A stretch of DNA of 36,257 nt. Origin: CAXBCP01 sp963974055 (GTDB lineage: Bacteria; Pseudomonadota; Alphaproteobacteria; MPNO01; UBA830). The stretch is from positions 1 to 36,257 of the forward strand of contig CAXBCP010000043.1 of assembly GCA_963974055.1 (NCBI GenBank). The letters run 5' to 3'. The position numbers and the translations under genes are program-made. Shown in pieces: positions 8,194 through 18,262 of the stretch; position 1 is the stretch's first letter, and every line of letters begins with the position of its first letter. The notes beneath the pieces are model-generated. The model did no database searches. It saw only the letters and a list, made by a program, of their open reading frames with translations, and was not told the origin of the DNA.

Positions 8194-8765
8194 TTCGCGC
8201 CGTCCGCGTTCTGCTCGGCCTGTTTCAGCAGCGGGCGGATGATGCTGTCCACCTGGCCCGGGTTGATCGGCCCGACATGGCGGTAGCGGATGCGCCCCGA
8301 CGCGTCGACGACGAAGGTTTCGGGATAGCCGTAGACGCCCCAGTCGATGGCGGCGCGCCCCTTCGTGTCGGCGCCGATGCGCGCGAACGGATTGCCGAGC
8401 TCGTCGAGGAAACGCCGCGCGTCTTCCGGCCTGTCCTTGTAATTGATGCCGTAGATGGTCACGCCCTCTTTCGCGAGGGTCATCAGGATCGGGTGTTCGA
8501 TCCGGCAGGGCGGGCACCACGACGCCCAGACATTGACCAGCGACACCCTGCCGACGAGATCGGCCGTTTTCAGCCCCAGGGTGTCGAGCCGGCCGGGGGC
8601 GCCGGCAATGGCCGGCAGGTCGAATTGCGGCGCCGGCCTGTCGATCATCGCCGAGGGCAGTTGCGAAATATCCTTGCCGCCGGGGCCGACCTGCCACAGG
8701 TAGACGCCGAACACGACGGCGAGCACGGCGAAGATCGCGACGGGGATGACGGTCAGCGGGCGCAT
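8190..8765 (-). CDS. ccmG: CcmG/DsbE periplasmic thiol:disulfide oxidoreductase
   Basis: The protein has 191 residues. One N-terminal membrane anchor (about 5-24) is followed by a thioredoxin/TlpA fold. The active site W83-C84-P85-P86-C87 and the cis-proline region (YGYPETFV) are intact. It reduces apocytochrome or CcmH disulfides before haem attachment. It starts at ATG 8765, five bases after the ccmF stop, and overlaps ccmH by ATGA. All features are those expected of the family. Confidence 0.95.
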   Translation of the reverse strand: MRPLTVIPVAIFAVLAVVFGVYLWQVGPGGKDISQLPSAMIDRPAPQFDLPAIAGAPGRLDTLGLKTADLVGRVSLVNVWASWCPPCRIEHPILMTLAKEGVTIYGINYKDRPEDARRFLDELGNPFARIGADTKGRAAIDWGVYGYPETFVVDASGRIRYRHVGPINPGQVDSIIRPLLKQAEQNADGAK

Positions 8766-8770
8766 CGGTA

Positions 8771-10750
8771 TCAGGCCGCGGCTTCGGCCGCTTTGCGGGC
8801 GGCCCGTTTCGGCGCGCCGACGCGCAGCCGCCGGTCGCTCAGCGACACCATGCCGCCGACCGCCATGAAGATCGCCCCGGCCCAGATCCACGGCACCAGC
8901 GGGTTGTGATACATGCGCGTCGCCCAGCCGCCCTTGCCGTCGGCATCGCCGAGCACGACGTAAACGTCGGCCAGCGGCGTGGTGTGGATGGCGGCTTCGG
9001 TGGTGTTGGATTTCTCGGCCGGGTAGGAACGTTTTTCCGGGTACAGGGTGGCGATCTTCCGGCCGCCGGCGGTGAGATCGAACGTGCCGCGCAGCGCCGT
9101 GTAGTTGGGTCCGGGCACGTTGCCGGCGCCCCGGAACGTCACCTCGTAGCCCGCCAGTTCGACGACATCGCCCGGGCGGACGATCTGGATCCGTTCTGTC
9201 TGCCACGACGACGAGGCGGTGATGCCGGCGACCATGATGCCGAGCGCGCTATGGGCGATGGCGGTGCCCCAGGCGGAGCGCGGCAGGTTGGCGGCGCGGC
9301 GCAGGGTGTCGCCGAACGGCATTCTGAACAGGCCGGTGCGCTCGGCGAGGTCGAGCGCCGCCCCGGCGACCAGCCAGGCGGCAATCCCCATGGCGAGGGC
9401 CGCGACGATATCGGTATCGCCGTCGATGACGACGGTGCACAGCGCGACGCCGAGGGCCGCCAGCACGGCGATTTTCAGCCGGCCGAGCACGCCGGTCAGG
9501 TCGCCGCGTTTCCAGGCCATCATCGCGCCGATCGGACACGCGATCAGCAGCGGCACCATCAGCGGCACGAAGGTCGCATTGAAGAACGGCGCGCCGACCG
9601 ACACCTTGCCGCCGTCGACGGCATCGAGCATCAGCGGGTACAGCGTGCCGAGCAGGACCACGGCGGCCGCCGTCGCCAGCAGCAGGTTGTTGAGCACCAG
9701 CGCGCCTTCGCGGCTGACCGGCGCGAACAGCCCGCCGCCTTTGAGCGCGGGGGCGCGGACTGCATACAGCGCCAGCCCGCCGCCGATCACGACGATCAGC
9801 AGGCCGAGGATAAACACGCCGCGTTCGGGGTCGGTGGCGAAGGTATGCACCGATGTCAGGACGCCGGACCGGACCAGGAACGTGCCCAGCAGCGACATGC
9901 CGAAGGCGATGATCGCCAGCAGGACCGTCCAGCTTTTCAGCGTGTCGCGGCGTTCGACCACCAGCGCCGAGTGGAGCAGGGCGGTGCCGACCAGCCACGG
10001 CAGGAAGGACGCGTTTTCCACCGGGTCCCAGAACCACCAGCCGCCCCAGCCAAGCTCGTAATAGGCCCACCAGCTGCCGAGCGCGATGCCGATGGTCAGC
10101 GCCGTCCACGCGACCAGCGTCCACGGCCGCACCCAGCGCGCCCAGGCGGGATCGACGCGGCCTTCGATCAGCGCGGCGACGGCGAAGGAAAACGCCATCG
10201 AGAACCCGACATAGCCGAGATAGAGAAACGGCGGGTGGAACGCGAGGCCCGGGTCCTGCAACAGCGGGTTCAGCCCCTGGCCTTCGAACGGCGCCGGGTC
10301 GAGCCGCAGGAACGGGTTCGACGTGAACAGCAGGAAGGCGAGGAAGCCGGTGCCGATCAGGCCCTGAACGGCGAGCACCCGGGCGCGCAGCCCGGCCGGC
10401 AGGTTGCGGCCGAACTCCGCGACCATGAGGCCGAACAGCGCCAGGATCAGAATCCACAGCAGCATCGAGCCTTCGTGATTGCCCCAGACGCCGGCGATCT
10501 TGTAGAGCATCGGTTTCAGGGTGTGCGAATTGTCCGCGACCAGCGCGACCGAAAAGTCCGACACCACATAGGCATAGGTCAGCGCGCCGAAGGCCAGCGC
10601 CACGAACAGGAACTGGCCGCGCGCCGCCGGTCCGGCGACCCCCATCAGGGCGGCATCGCTGCGGTGGGCGCCGATCAGCGGCAGCGTGCCCTGGACCGCC
10701 GCCAGCATCAGGGCGAGCGCGATGGCGTAATGGCCGATTTCGGCGATCAT
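8771..10750 (-). CDS. ccmF: haem lyase subunit CcmF
   Basis: The protein has 659 residues and starts at ATG 10750, overlapping the ccmE stop (ATGA). It is polytopic, with many membrane helices across its length. The haem-handling WWD domain is clear (GWGGWWFWDPVENASFLPWL), followed by HSALVVERRD. The C-terminal periplasmic part (about 530-630) precedes a last helix (WIWAGAIFMAVGGMVSL). CcmF takes haem from holo-CcmE and ligates it to apocytochrome with CcmH and CcmI. Length is normal and no defect is seen. Confidence 0.97.
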   Translation of the reverse strand: MIAEIGHYAIALALMLAAVQGTLPLIGAHRSDAALMGVAGPAARGQFLFVALAFGALTYAYVVSDFSVALVADNSHTLKPMLYKIAGVWGNHEGSMLLWILILALFGLMVAEFGRNLPAGLRARVLAVQGLIGTGFLAFLLFTSNPFLRLDPAPFEGQGLNPLLQDPGLAFHPPFLYLGYVGFSMAFSFAVAALIEGRVDPAWARWVRPWTLVAWTALTIGIALGSWWAYYELGWGGWWFWDPVENASFLPWLVGTALLHSALVVERRDTLKSWTVLLAIIAFGMSLLGTFLVRSGVLTSVHTFATDPERGVFILGLLIVVIGGGLALYAVRAPALKGGGLFAPVSREGALVLNNLLLATAAAVVLLGTLYPLMLDAVDGGKVSVGAPFFNATFVPLMVPLLIACPIGAMMAWKRGDLTGVLGRLKIAVLAALGVALCTVVIDGDTDIVAALAMGIAAWLVAGAALDLAERTGLFRMPFGDTLRRAANLPRSAWGTAIAHSALGIMVAGITASSSWQTERIQIVRPGDVVELAGYEVTFRGAGNVPGPNYTALRGTFDLTAGGRKIATLYPEKRSYPAEKSNTTEAAIHTTPLADVYVVLGDADGKGGWATRMYHNPLVPWIWAGAIFMAVGGMVSLSDRRLRVGAPKRAARKAAEAAA

Positions 10751-11217
10751 TCGGCGGCCCCCGGTTTCCCGTCCCCGGCGCCGCCCTGCCACTGGCCGGA
10801 TTTCTTCAGCGCCGCGGCGACCTCCGGCGGCATGTAGTTCTCGTCGTGCTTGGCCAGCACTTCGTCGGCCCGGAAGCTGCCGTCGGGCAGCAGGCGGCCT
10901 TCGACGACGACGCCCTGACCTTCGCGGAACAGGTCGGGGATGATGCCCTTATAGGCGACGCGGATGTCGTGGGTCAGGTCGGTGACGGCGAATTTGTGGG
11001 TCAGCCCGTCGGCGGCCTTGGTCCAGCTTTCTTCCCGCACCAGCCCGCCGATGCGCAGCCGCCGGTCTTTCGGCAGGTCGGCCCGGGTCGCGATGTCGGT
11101 CGGCGTGTGGAAGAACACGATATTGTCTTCGAACGCGGTCAGGACCAGGGCCGCCGCGGTGGCGAGCATCAGCCCGCCGAGAAAGACGACGGTCAGGCGG
11201 CGGCGCTTGCGCGTCAT
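10747..11217 (-). CDS. ccmE: haem chaperone CcmE
   Basis: The protein has 156 residues and starts at ATG 11217, overlapping the ccmD stop. An N-terminal membrane anchor (about 8-27, after RKRRR) precedes a periplasmic beta-barrel (OB fold). The covalent haem site is present as VLAKHDENYMP, with H124 and Y128. The tail after 135 is Gly/Lys-rich and flexible. CcmE binds haem covalently through this His and carries it to CcmF. Confidence 0.96.
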   Translation of the reverse strand: MTRKRRRLTVVFLGGLMLATAAALVLTAFEDNIVFFHTPTDIATRADLPKDRRLRIGGLVREESWTKAADGLTHKFAVTDLTHDIRVAYKGIIPDLFREGQGVVVEGRLLPDGSFRADEVLAKHDENYMPPEVAAALKKSGQWQGGAGDGKPGAAE

Positions 11218-11429
11218 CCGTTCTCTCTCCCCGTTTCGGATCCGGCTTCGGGCGTATTGCCGCGCCGCCGTCGCCGTGGCGCTTCCGCTTCCAGCCGCGC
11301 CAGTTCGCGTTCCCGCGCGCGCATGGATTTCACGCTCGCCGCGACCAGCACCGCCAGCACGACAAGCGCGATGCCCCAGGCGGTCCATATATAGCCGCCA
11401 TGGCCGCCCATGTTCACGATGTCGGACAT
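11214..11429 (-). CDS. ccmD: haem exporter protein CcmD
   Basis: The protein has 71 residues and starts at ATG 11429 (MSDIVNMGGHGGYIW). The GGHGGYIWTAWG segment and the single membrane helix that follows (about 17-34) are standard for CcmD, which helps release holo-CcmE from the CcmABC complex. The tail is charged, with a run of five Arg. A possible upstream ATG at 11471 would add residues unlike the family and is not preferred. Confidence 0.93.
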   Translation of the reverse strand: MSDIVNMGGHGGYIWTAWGIALVVLAVLVAASVKSMRARERELARLEAEAPRRRRRGNTPEAGSETGRENG

Positions 11430-11483
11430 GCGCTGCTGACTGTTCGATGCATCATCATTCTGTAAACACACATGGTGTCGATT

Positions 11484-12242
11484 TCAGCCCTGAAAACCGT
11501 CTGCGACATTACGCGCCGTGTCGGCATGGATGCGGGCCGACCGCAGGGCGTCGATACGGCGGCCGGCCAGTTCGGCGCGGGCGCGCACGATGACCAGCGA
11601 AAAGAACAGCATCGTGAACCCGGCCGCCATCAGCAGCAGCGGGATCAGCATCGACGAATGCACCGCCGGCATGCCGATCCGGGTCACGCTGGCGGGCTGG
11701 TGCAGGGTGTTCCACCAGTCGACCGAAAACTTGATGATGGGCAGGTTGACGGCGCCGACCAGGGCCAGGATCGCCGACGCCTTTTCGCCGCGCGCGGCGT
11801 CGTCGAACGCATTGGCCAGCGCGATAAAGCCGAGATACAGGAAAAACAGCACCAGGACGGAGGTCAGCCGGGCATCCCACACCCACCAGGTGCCCCACAT
11901 CGGCTTGCCCCAGAGCGAGCCGGTGGTCAGGCAGATCAGCGTGAAACAGGCGCCGACGGGGGCGGCGGCCAGGGCGCAGACATGGGCGACCGGGTGTTTC
12001 CAGATCAGCCCGACGGCGCTTGCGACGGCGATAAAGGCATAGCCGAACATCGCCATCCAGGCGGACGGCACATGGACATACATGATGCGCACGGTTTCGC
12101 CCTGCTGGTAGTCGGGCGGCGACGCCCCGAAGGCGAAATACAGCCCGGCCCCGGTCAGCAGAACCGCCAGCCCCGTCACCCAGGGCAGGACTGCATTGGC
12201 GAGCCGCAGAAATCGTGTCGGATTGGCAAATCTGTGAAACAT
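11484..12242 (-). CDS. ccmC: haem transporter/haem-handling protein CcmC
   Basis: The protein has 252 residues and starts at ATG 12242, preceded by AGGAT. It has six predicted membrane helices. The WWD motif (GTWWVWDARLTSVLVLFF) and the two family His sites (YVHVPSAWMA and WWNTLHQPAS) are all present. CcmC loads haem onto CcmE. The gene is separated from ccmB by the lipocalin-like gene and a 116-bp gap containing a hairpin, so it may have its own promoter or processing site. I found no convincing promoter there. Confidence 0.96.
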   Translation of the reverse strand: MFHRFANPTRFLRLANAVLPWVTGLAVLLTGAGLYFAFGASPPDYQQGETVRIMYVHVPSAWMAMFGYAFIAVASAVGLIWKHPVAHVCALAAAPVGACFTLICLTTGSLWGKPMWGTWWVWDARLTSVLVLFFLYLGFIALANAFDDAARGEKASAILALVGAVNLPIIKFSVDWWNTLHQPASVTRIGMPAVHSSMLIPLLLMAAGFTMLFFSLVIVRARAELAGRRIDALRSARIHADTARNVADGFQG

Positions 12243-12341
12243 AGAATCCTGACATCCCGTGGCGGCCGGCACCCGCCATGCTGCGCCGGGGCCTGCGCCT
12301 TGATCGTATGCACCGCCCTGAAGCGGAAGTTGACTGTCGCG

Positions 12342-12364
12342 CCGTAAGCATTAGCCGCTTACGG
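12342..12364. repeat. hairpin overlapping the stop of the lipocalin-like gene
   Basis: CCGTAAGC (12342-12349) and GCTTACGG (12357-12364) form a perfect 8-bp stem with a seven-base loop. It overlaps the stop codon at 12359-12361 on the minus strand. There is no U-tract, so it is more likely an mRNA-stabilising or processing hairpin than a terminator. Confidence 0.4.
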
Positions 12365-12841
12365 GCTCCGGTTGAAGCTCTTTCCGGCAGGGGCACGGGG
12401 TGTTGAACGGTTGTCCGTCGGCGCGTTGTCCGCCCGGTGCCAGATATAATCGATCACCGACCCGGGCCCGCCCGCCGGCGCCGGCGACAGGGATAGCGTC
12501 AGACGGCCATGTTCGATCTGGAGCGCGTATTCGCGGACGGTCCCGATTTCGTGAAGGTCGGCGCTGACCGAGATAAAATGCCGCACGCGGTCCGCGACGA
12601 TCTCATACGTCCCGCAATGGGAAAGACTGGCGATCCGGCCGTCGGCCCCCGGATAGTTGAGGGATTTGCACATATGACCGCCGGCGGCATAGATAAGATA
12701 TCCCGACGCGCTGCTGCCCCACGGGCGCTGAACCTTGCCGTTGGCATAGGTCAGGATGCAGTCGGCGAGGTGCCAGGCCCCGGCGGGGTCAAGGCCGCCG
12801 ACGGGCGCAATGCCTGCAAGTGCCGCGTCGCTTCCGTCCAT
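12359..12841 (-). CDS. lipocalin-like domain protein inserted in the ccm operon
   Basis: The protein has 160 residues and starts at ATG 12841, 39 bp after the ccmB stop. The order GAWHLADCILTYANG, then ASGYLIYAAGGHMCKSL, then VREYALQIEHGRLTLSL fits the lipocalin-like (Lipocalin_5 type) domain, in which a G-x-W start leads into a small beta-barrel. There is no signal peptide or membrane segment, so it should be cytoplasmic. The C-terminus from about 135 is polar and looks disordered. Its place between ccmB and ccmC, on the same strand and closely spaced, suggests co-transcription with the haem machinery. A small-ligand or haem-related role is inference only. I know of no standard ccm gene of this type. 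Confidence 0.7.
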   Translation of the reverse strand: MDGSDAALAGIAPVGGLDPAGAWHLADCILTYANGKVQRPWGSSASGYLIYAAGGHMCKSLNYPGADGRIASLSHCGTYEIVADRVRHFISVSADLHEIGTVREYALQIEHGRLTLSLSPAPAGGPGSVIDYIWHRADNAPTDNRSTPRAPAGKSFNRSP

Positions 12842-12880
12842 CCAGCTTCACCAGATTTGCCGGGGCCGATATCCCGGCGG

Positions 12881-13546
12881 TTATTCCGCGGCCAGACGAA
12901 GGGCGGCCGCACATCCCCAGGGACACAACGCAAGACACGCCAATAACATACCACCCAGAACAAGAAGCTGCTGTGTCGCCGGGAATCCGCCGATGACGGC
13001 TTCGACCGCGCCGGCGCCGAAAATAAGCACCGGGATCACAAGCGGCAGGACCAGCAGCGACAGCAAAACGCCGCTTCTTCGCGAACCGAGGGTAAGGGCA
13101 GCGCCGAGCGCACCGACAAGACTGATAATCGCCGTCCCCAGAGCCATTGCTGCCATCAATACGCCATACCCGTTCGGCTCAAGATTGAGCATGATACCAA
13201 TCACCGGGGACGCCACCAAGAGCGGAAGCCCGGTGGTCAGCCAGTGGGCGGCGATCTTTGCCAGGGCCGTCAGCCAGACCGGCTGGGGGGCGACGACCAG
13301 CAGTTCCAGCGTGCCGTCCTCGTAGTCGTTCTGGAACAGCCGGTCGAAGGACAGCATGGCGGCGAGAAGGGCCGTAACCCACAGAATTCCGGGGGCCATG
13401 CGGGCCAGCAGGTTGGGGTCCGCGCCGACGCCGAAGGGAAAAAGCGCCGCCGCGATCACGAAGAAAACGATCACCGTCATCGTGTCGCTGAGCTGGCGCA
13501 GGGCGATGCGGATATCCCGCGCGACAAGGGCGCCGAACGCGTTCAT
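12881..13546 (-). CDS. ccmB: haem exporter subunit CcmB
   Basis: The protein has 221 residues, starts at ATG 13546 and overlaps ccmA by ATGA. It has six predicted membrane helices. The family segment FDRLFQNDYEDGTLELLVVAP, just after the second helix, is intact. CcmB is the permease partner of the CcmA ATPase, which powers release of haem-loaded CcmE. Length matches the family. Confidence 0.96.
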   Translation of the reverse strand: MNAFGALVARDIRIALRQLSDTMTVIVFFVIAAALFPFGVGADPNLLARMAPGILWVTALLAAMLSFDRLFQNDYEDGTLELLVVAPQPVWLTALAKIAAHWLTTGLPLLVASPVIGIMLNLEPNGYGVLMAAMALGTAIISLVGALGAALTLGSRRSGVLLSLLVLPLVIPVLIFGAGAVEAVIGGFPATQQLLVLGGMLLACLALCPWGCAAALRLAAE

Positions 13547-14214
13547 ACCGAATCACCCCAGCGGGTTTCGCGGTCTTCGGCATAGGCGGCGAGATCGATC
13601 GTCCTGGCATCGCCGATGCCGAGCGGCACGTTGGTCGAGGCGACGACCATGCCGCCGCCGCTGCGATGGGCCGCGATCTCGGCATGCATGCGGTCGACGG
13701 AATGGCGGTCGAGGGCGATCGTCGGCTCGTCGAGCAGCCACAGGGCGGCGGGCGAAGCCAGGATGCGCGCCAGGGTCAGCCGCCGCGCCTGGCCGGCCGA
13801 CAGCATTCGCGCGGGCAGGGCCGCGAGGGCGGCGAGACCGACCCGCTCCAGGGCGCCGTCTATGCCGGCGCCGCCCGGATCGCTCCCCGGATCGCTCCCC
13901 GGCCGCAGGGCGGCGTGAAAGGACAGGTTTTCGCGCACCGTCAGGGCGGGCTTCACGGCGTCGCGGTGGCCGACATAATGCATGTCCGCAAAAAAACGTT
14001 CGGGATCGTCGCGGACGGGGGCGCCCCGCCAGGCGATGTCGCCGGCGGCGGGCGGGGCGATTCCCGCCATCAGCCGCAGCAGGCTGGATTTTCCGGACCC
14101 GTTCGGCCCCGACAGGATCAGCGCCTCGCCCGGCGCCACGGCGAAGTCGAGACCGGCGAAAACGATGCGGTCGCCTCTGATGCAGGCCAAGCCTGTGCCG
14201 GTGAACCCGTCCAT
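13543..14214 (-). CDS. ccmA: haem exporter ATPase CcmA
   Basis: The protein has 223 residues. I choose ATG 14214 because residues from MDGFTGTGLACIRGDR match the family N-terminus. The 45-codon upstream extension has no family resemblance and would run into the sRNA terminator. Visible motifs are Walker A GPNGSGKSS (36-44), the ABC signature LSAGQARR, and Walker B LWLLDEP. A small tandem repeat (GSDPGSDPGG) in the helical domain comes from two adjacent 12-bp units near 13880. The Shine-Dalgarno sequence is weak. It is the first gene of the ccm operon and starts 65 bases after the terminator of the upstream sRNA. Confidence 0.95.
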   Translation of the reverse strand: MDGFTGTGLACIRGDRIVFAGLDFAVAPGEALILSGPNGSGKSSLLRLMAGIAPPAAGDIAWRGAPVRDDPERFFADMHYVGHRDAVKPALTVRENLSFHAALRPGSDPGSDPGGAGIDGALERVGLAALAALPARMLSAGQARRLTLARILASPAALWLLDEPTIALDRHSVDRMHAEIAAHRSGGGMVVASTNVPLGIGDARTIDLAAYAEDRETRWGDSV

Positions 14215-14278
14215 GTGTCTGAGATACCCCAAATCCGGCGAGTCGTCATCAGCGGCGGGAAGCGGCGGGTGAGGTGCC

Positions 14279-14315
14279 AAAGAAAAAGGCCGCTGACCTG
14301 GGGAGATCAGCGGCC
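14279..14315 (-). terminator. Rho-independent terminator upstream of ccmA
   Basis: On the minus strand, GGCCGCTGA and TCAGCGGCC (14288-14296 and 14307-14315) form a perfect 9-bp GC-rich stem with a ten-base loop. TTTTTCTTT follows directly (14287 down to 14279). This is a textbook terminator on the ccmA strand, placed before ccmA rather than after a gene, which is what indicates a separate short transcript. Confidence 0.8.
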
Positions 14316-14375
14316 TAGGAGGGATCCAGCGTTTCCGCTGGTTGGACACTCTGGGGAGAGTGCCCGGGGGGCTAC
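14279..14375 (-). ncRNA. predicted trans-acting sRNA with three stem-loops and repeated anti-SD motifs
   Basis: The transcript would start near 14375 and end at the U-tract at 14279, about 97 nt. Stem-loop 1 is a 9-bp stem with one G-U pair and a CCCC loop (14346-14367). Stem-loop 2 is CCAGCG-GAAA-CGCTGG with a GNRA loop (14327-14342). Stem-loop 3 is a perfect 9-bp stem (14288-14315) followed by TTTTTCTTT. TCTCCCCAG appears in the loops of both stem 1 and stem 3, and CCCTCCTAG lies between stems 2 and 3. These are complementary to Shine-Dalgarno sequences. This layout resembles the alpha-r14 (NfeR1) and AbcR type sRNAs of alphaproteobacteria, which expose anti-SD motifs in loops. Family membership is inference. 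The alternative is an attenuated leader of ccmA. Confidence 0.65.
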
Positions 14376-14379
14376 AGTT

Positions 14380-14409
14380 CTATATGGGTACCCAATTGGG
14401 GCCCGACAA
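14380..14409 (-). promoter_or_regulatory. candidate promoter of the sRNA
   Basis: On the minus strand, TTGTCG (14404-14409) and ATATAG (14380-14385) are 18 bp apart; TATAGA one base on gives 19. Transcription would begin near 14373-14375, directly before stem-loop 1. The match to consensus is moderate. Confidence 0.45.
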
Positions 14410-14428
14410 GGGCGCAATTAAGGCAAAA

Positions 14429-14457
14429 TTGTGATTAGACCGCAGAAGATATATATC
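14429..14457 (+). promoter_or_regulatory. candidate acnA promoter
   Basis: TTGTGA (14429-14434) and TATATC (14452-14457) are 17 bp apart. The predicted start near 14464 falls inside the palindrome at 14461-14476. The acnA leader would then be about 170 nt, GC-rich and able to form several stems, such as the one around GGGAC-AGC-GTCCC near 14506-14518. Confidence 0.45.
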
Positions 14458-14460
14458 GAA

Positions 14461-14476
14461 CCGCTATAAATAGCGG
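14461..14476. promoter_or_regulatory. perfect palindrome at the likely acnA transcription start
   Basis: CCGCTATAAATAGCGG has perfect 7-bp arms around AA. Just upstream, GATATATATC (14448-14457) is another palindrome that includes the putative -10. The position at the inferred start site is typical of a repressor operator, but no regulator can be named from the sequence. Confidence 0.45.
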
Positions 14477-14636
14477 GCGGCGTCGATCCCTTTGCGTGCC
14501 CGGCGGGGACAGCGTCCCTGTATCGGCCGGGCGCAAGCCGGGCGGAATTCGCGTGCCGGGCCGCTTTAACGCTATTGGAATCGGCGGCGTTTGCCGCTAG
14601 TTTCCGCGCGCATCAGAAAAGTTAAGGAGAAACGAC

Positions 14637-17375
<2,739 letters not shown>

Positions 17376-17397
17376 TTTTCGCCGGTTCCGCGAATGC

Positions 17398-17429
17398 GGC
17401 CCGCCCCTGACCGGGGGCGGGCCGTTTTT
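17398..17429 (+). terminator. Rho-independent terminator of acnA
   Basis: A 10-bp stem, GGCCCGCCCC (17398-17407) with GGGGCGGGCC (17414-17423), has a six-base loop and is followed by GTTTTT. It lies 22 bases after the acnA stop. Confidence 0.9.
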
Positions 17430-17512
17430 CGTTTGCGGGGAAGTCTTCCTGTCACCGACACGTGATCGCGGTTGATTGGATTATTTTAACCGTCGCTCGC
17501 TATATACGGGTC

Positions 17513-18262
17513 ATGTTCGGATCCCTTCGCACCCTCCTGGCCGGCCTTGCGCTGTGCGCCGCCGTGGCGTCTGCCGCCGCTGCGGGCGACGGCCGGAAGG
17601 TGGTGGTCGAACTGTTCACGTCGCAGGGCTGTTCGTCCTGTCCGCCGGCCGACGCCTATCTCGCCGAACTGGCGAAGCGCGACGACGTGATCGCGCTGTC
17701 CTTCCATGTCGATTACTGGAACTATATCGGCTGGCGGGATCCGTTCTCGTCGCCCGATGCCACCGCCCGCCAGCGCGCCTACGGCCGGGCCCTCCGGAAA
17801 CGCTATGTCTATACGCCGCAGATCGTCGTCGACGGGCGCGCCGAAGCCGTCGGGTCCGACCGCGCGACGGTCGACAGCCTGATCCGCATGGCGGCCGCGA
17901 CGCCGAAGATCGACATCGGGATCGTGCATAACGCGGACGGCACGGCGGATATCCGCCTCCCGTCTGCCGTCGCCGGCCCGAAAGCTGGCGAATTGTGGAT
18001 CGGTTTCTACGATACCGCGATCGAGACCGAAATCCGCGCCGGCGAAAACCGGGGGGAAACGATCGTCAACGCGAATGTCGTGCGCATGTATAAACGGATC
18101 GGATCGTGGACCGGCGCGGCGTTGAAAAAGCGCGTCGATCTGAAGGCGCTGGGCGCCAAGGGGCGCGACGGCGGCGTTATCGTCCTGCAGGCGCCGGGGC
18201 ACGGCCCGATCATCGGGGCCGTGTCCTTTCCCCTGTCCCGCGGGAATATCGGGAAAAACTAG
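17513..18262 (+). CDS. DUF1223 family secreted thioredoxin-like protein
   Basis: The protein has 249 residues from ATG 17513. A GTG at 17462 is also in frame, but the ATG places a clean signal peptide first (MFGSLRTLLAGLALCAAVASAAAA). The mature part begins with VVELFTSQGCSSCPPAD, whose C40-x2-C43 sits at the redox position of a thioredoxin-like fold. It continues with IALSFHVDYWNYIGWRDPF and TPQIVVDGR. These are the signatures of DUF1223, a periplasmic family without an assigned substrate. A thiol redox role is inference. Its stop overlaps that of the convergent gene at 18259: CTAG serves as TAG on both strands. Confidence 0.88.
   Translation: MFGSLRTLLAGLALCAAVASAAAAGDGRKVVVELFTSQGCSSCPPADAYLAELAKRDDVIALSFHVDYWNYIGWRDPFSSPDATARQRAYGRALRKRYVYTPQIVVDGRAEAVGSDRATVDSLIRMAAATPKIDIGIVHNADGTADIRLPSAVAGPKAGELWIGFYDTAIETEIRAGENRGETIVNANVVRMYKRIGSWTGAALKKRVDLKALGAKGRDGGVIVLQAPGHGPIIGAVSFPLSRGNIGKN

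Noticed and set aside
8906..10837. Long open frame on the plus strand across ccmF and ccmE
   Set aside because: The Gln/Arg/His-rich product lacks domains and lies opposite clear ccmF and ccmE.
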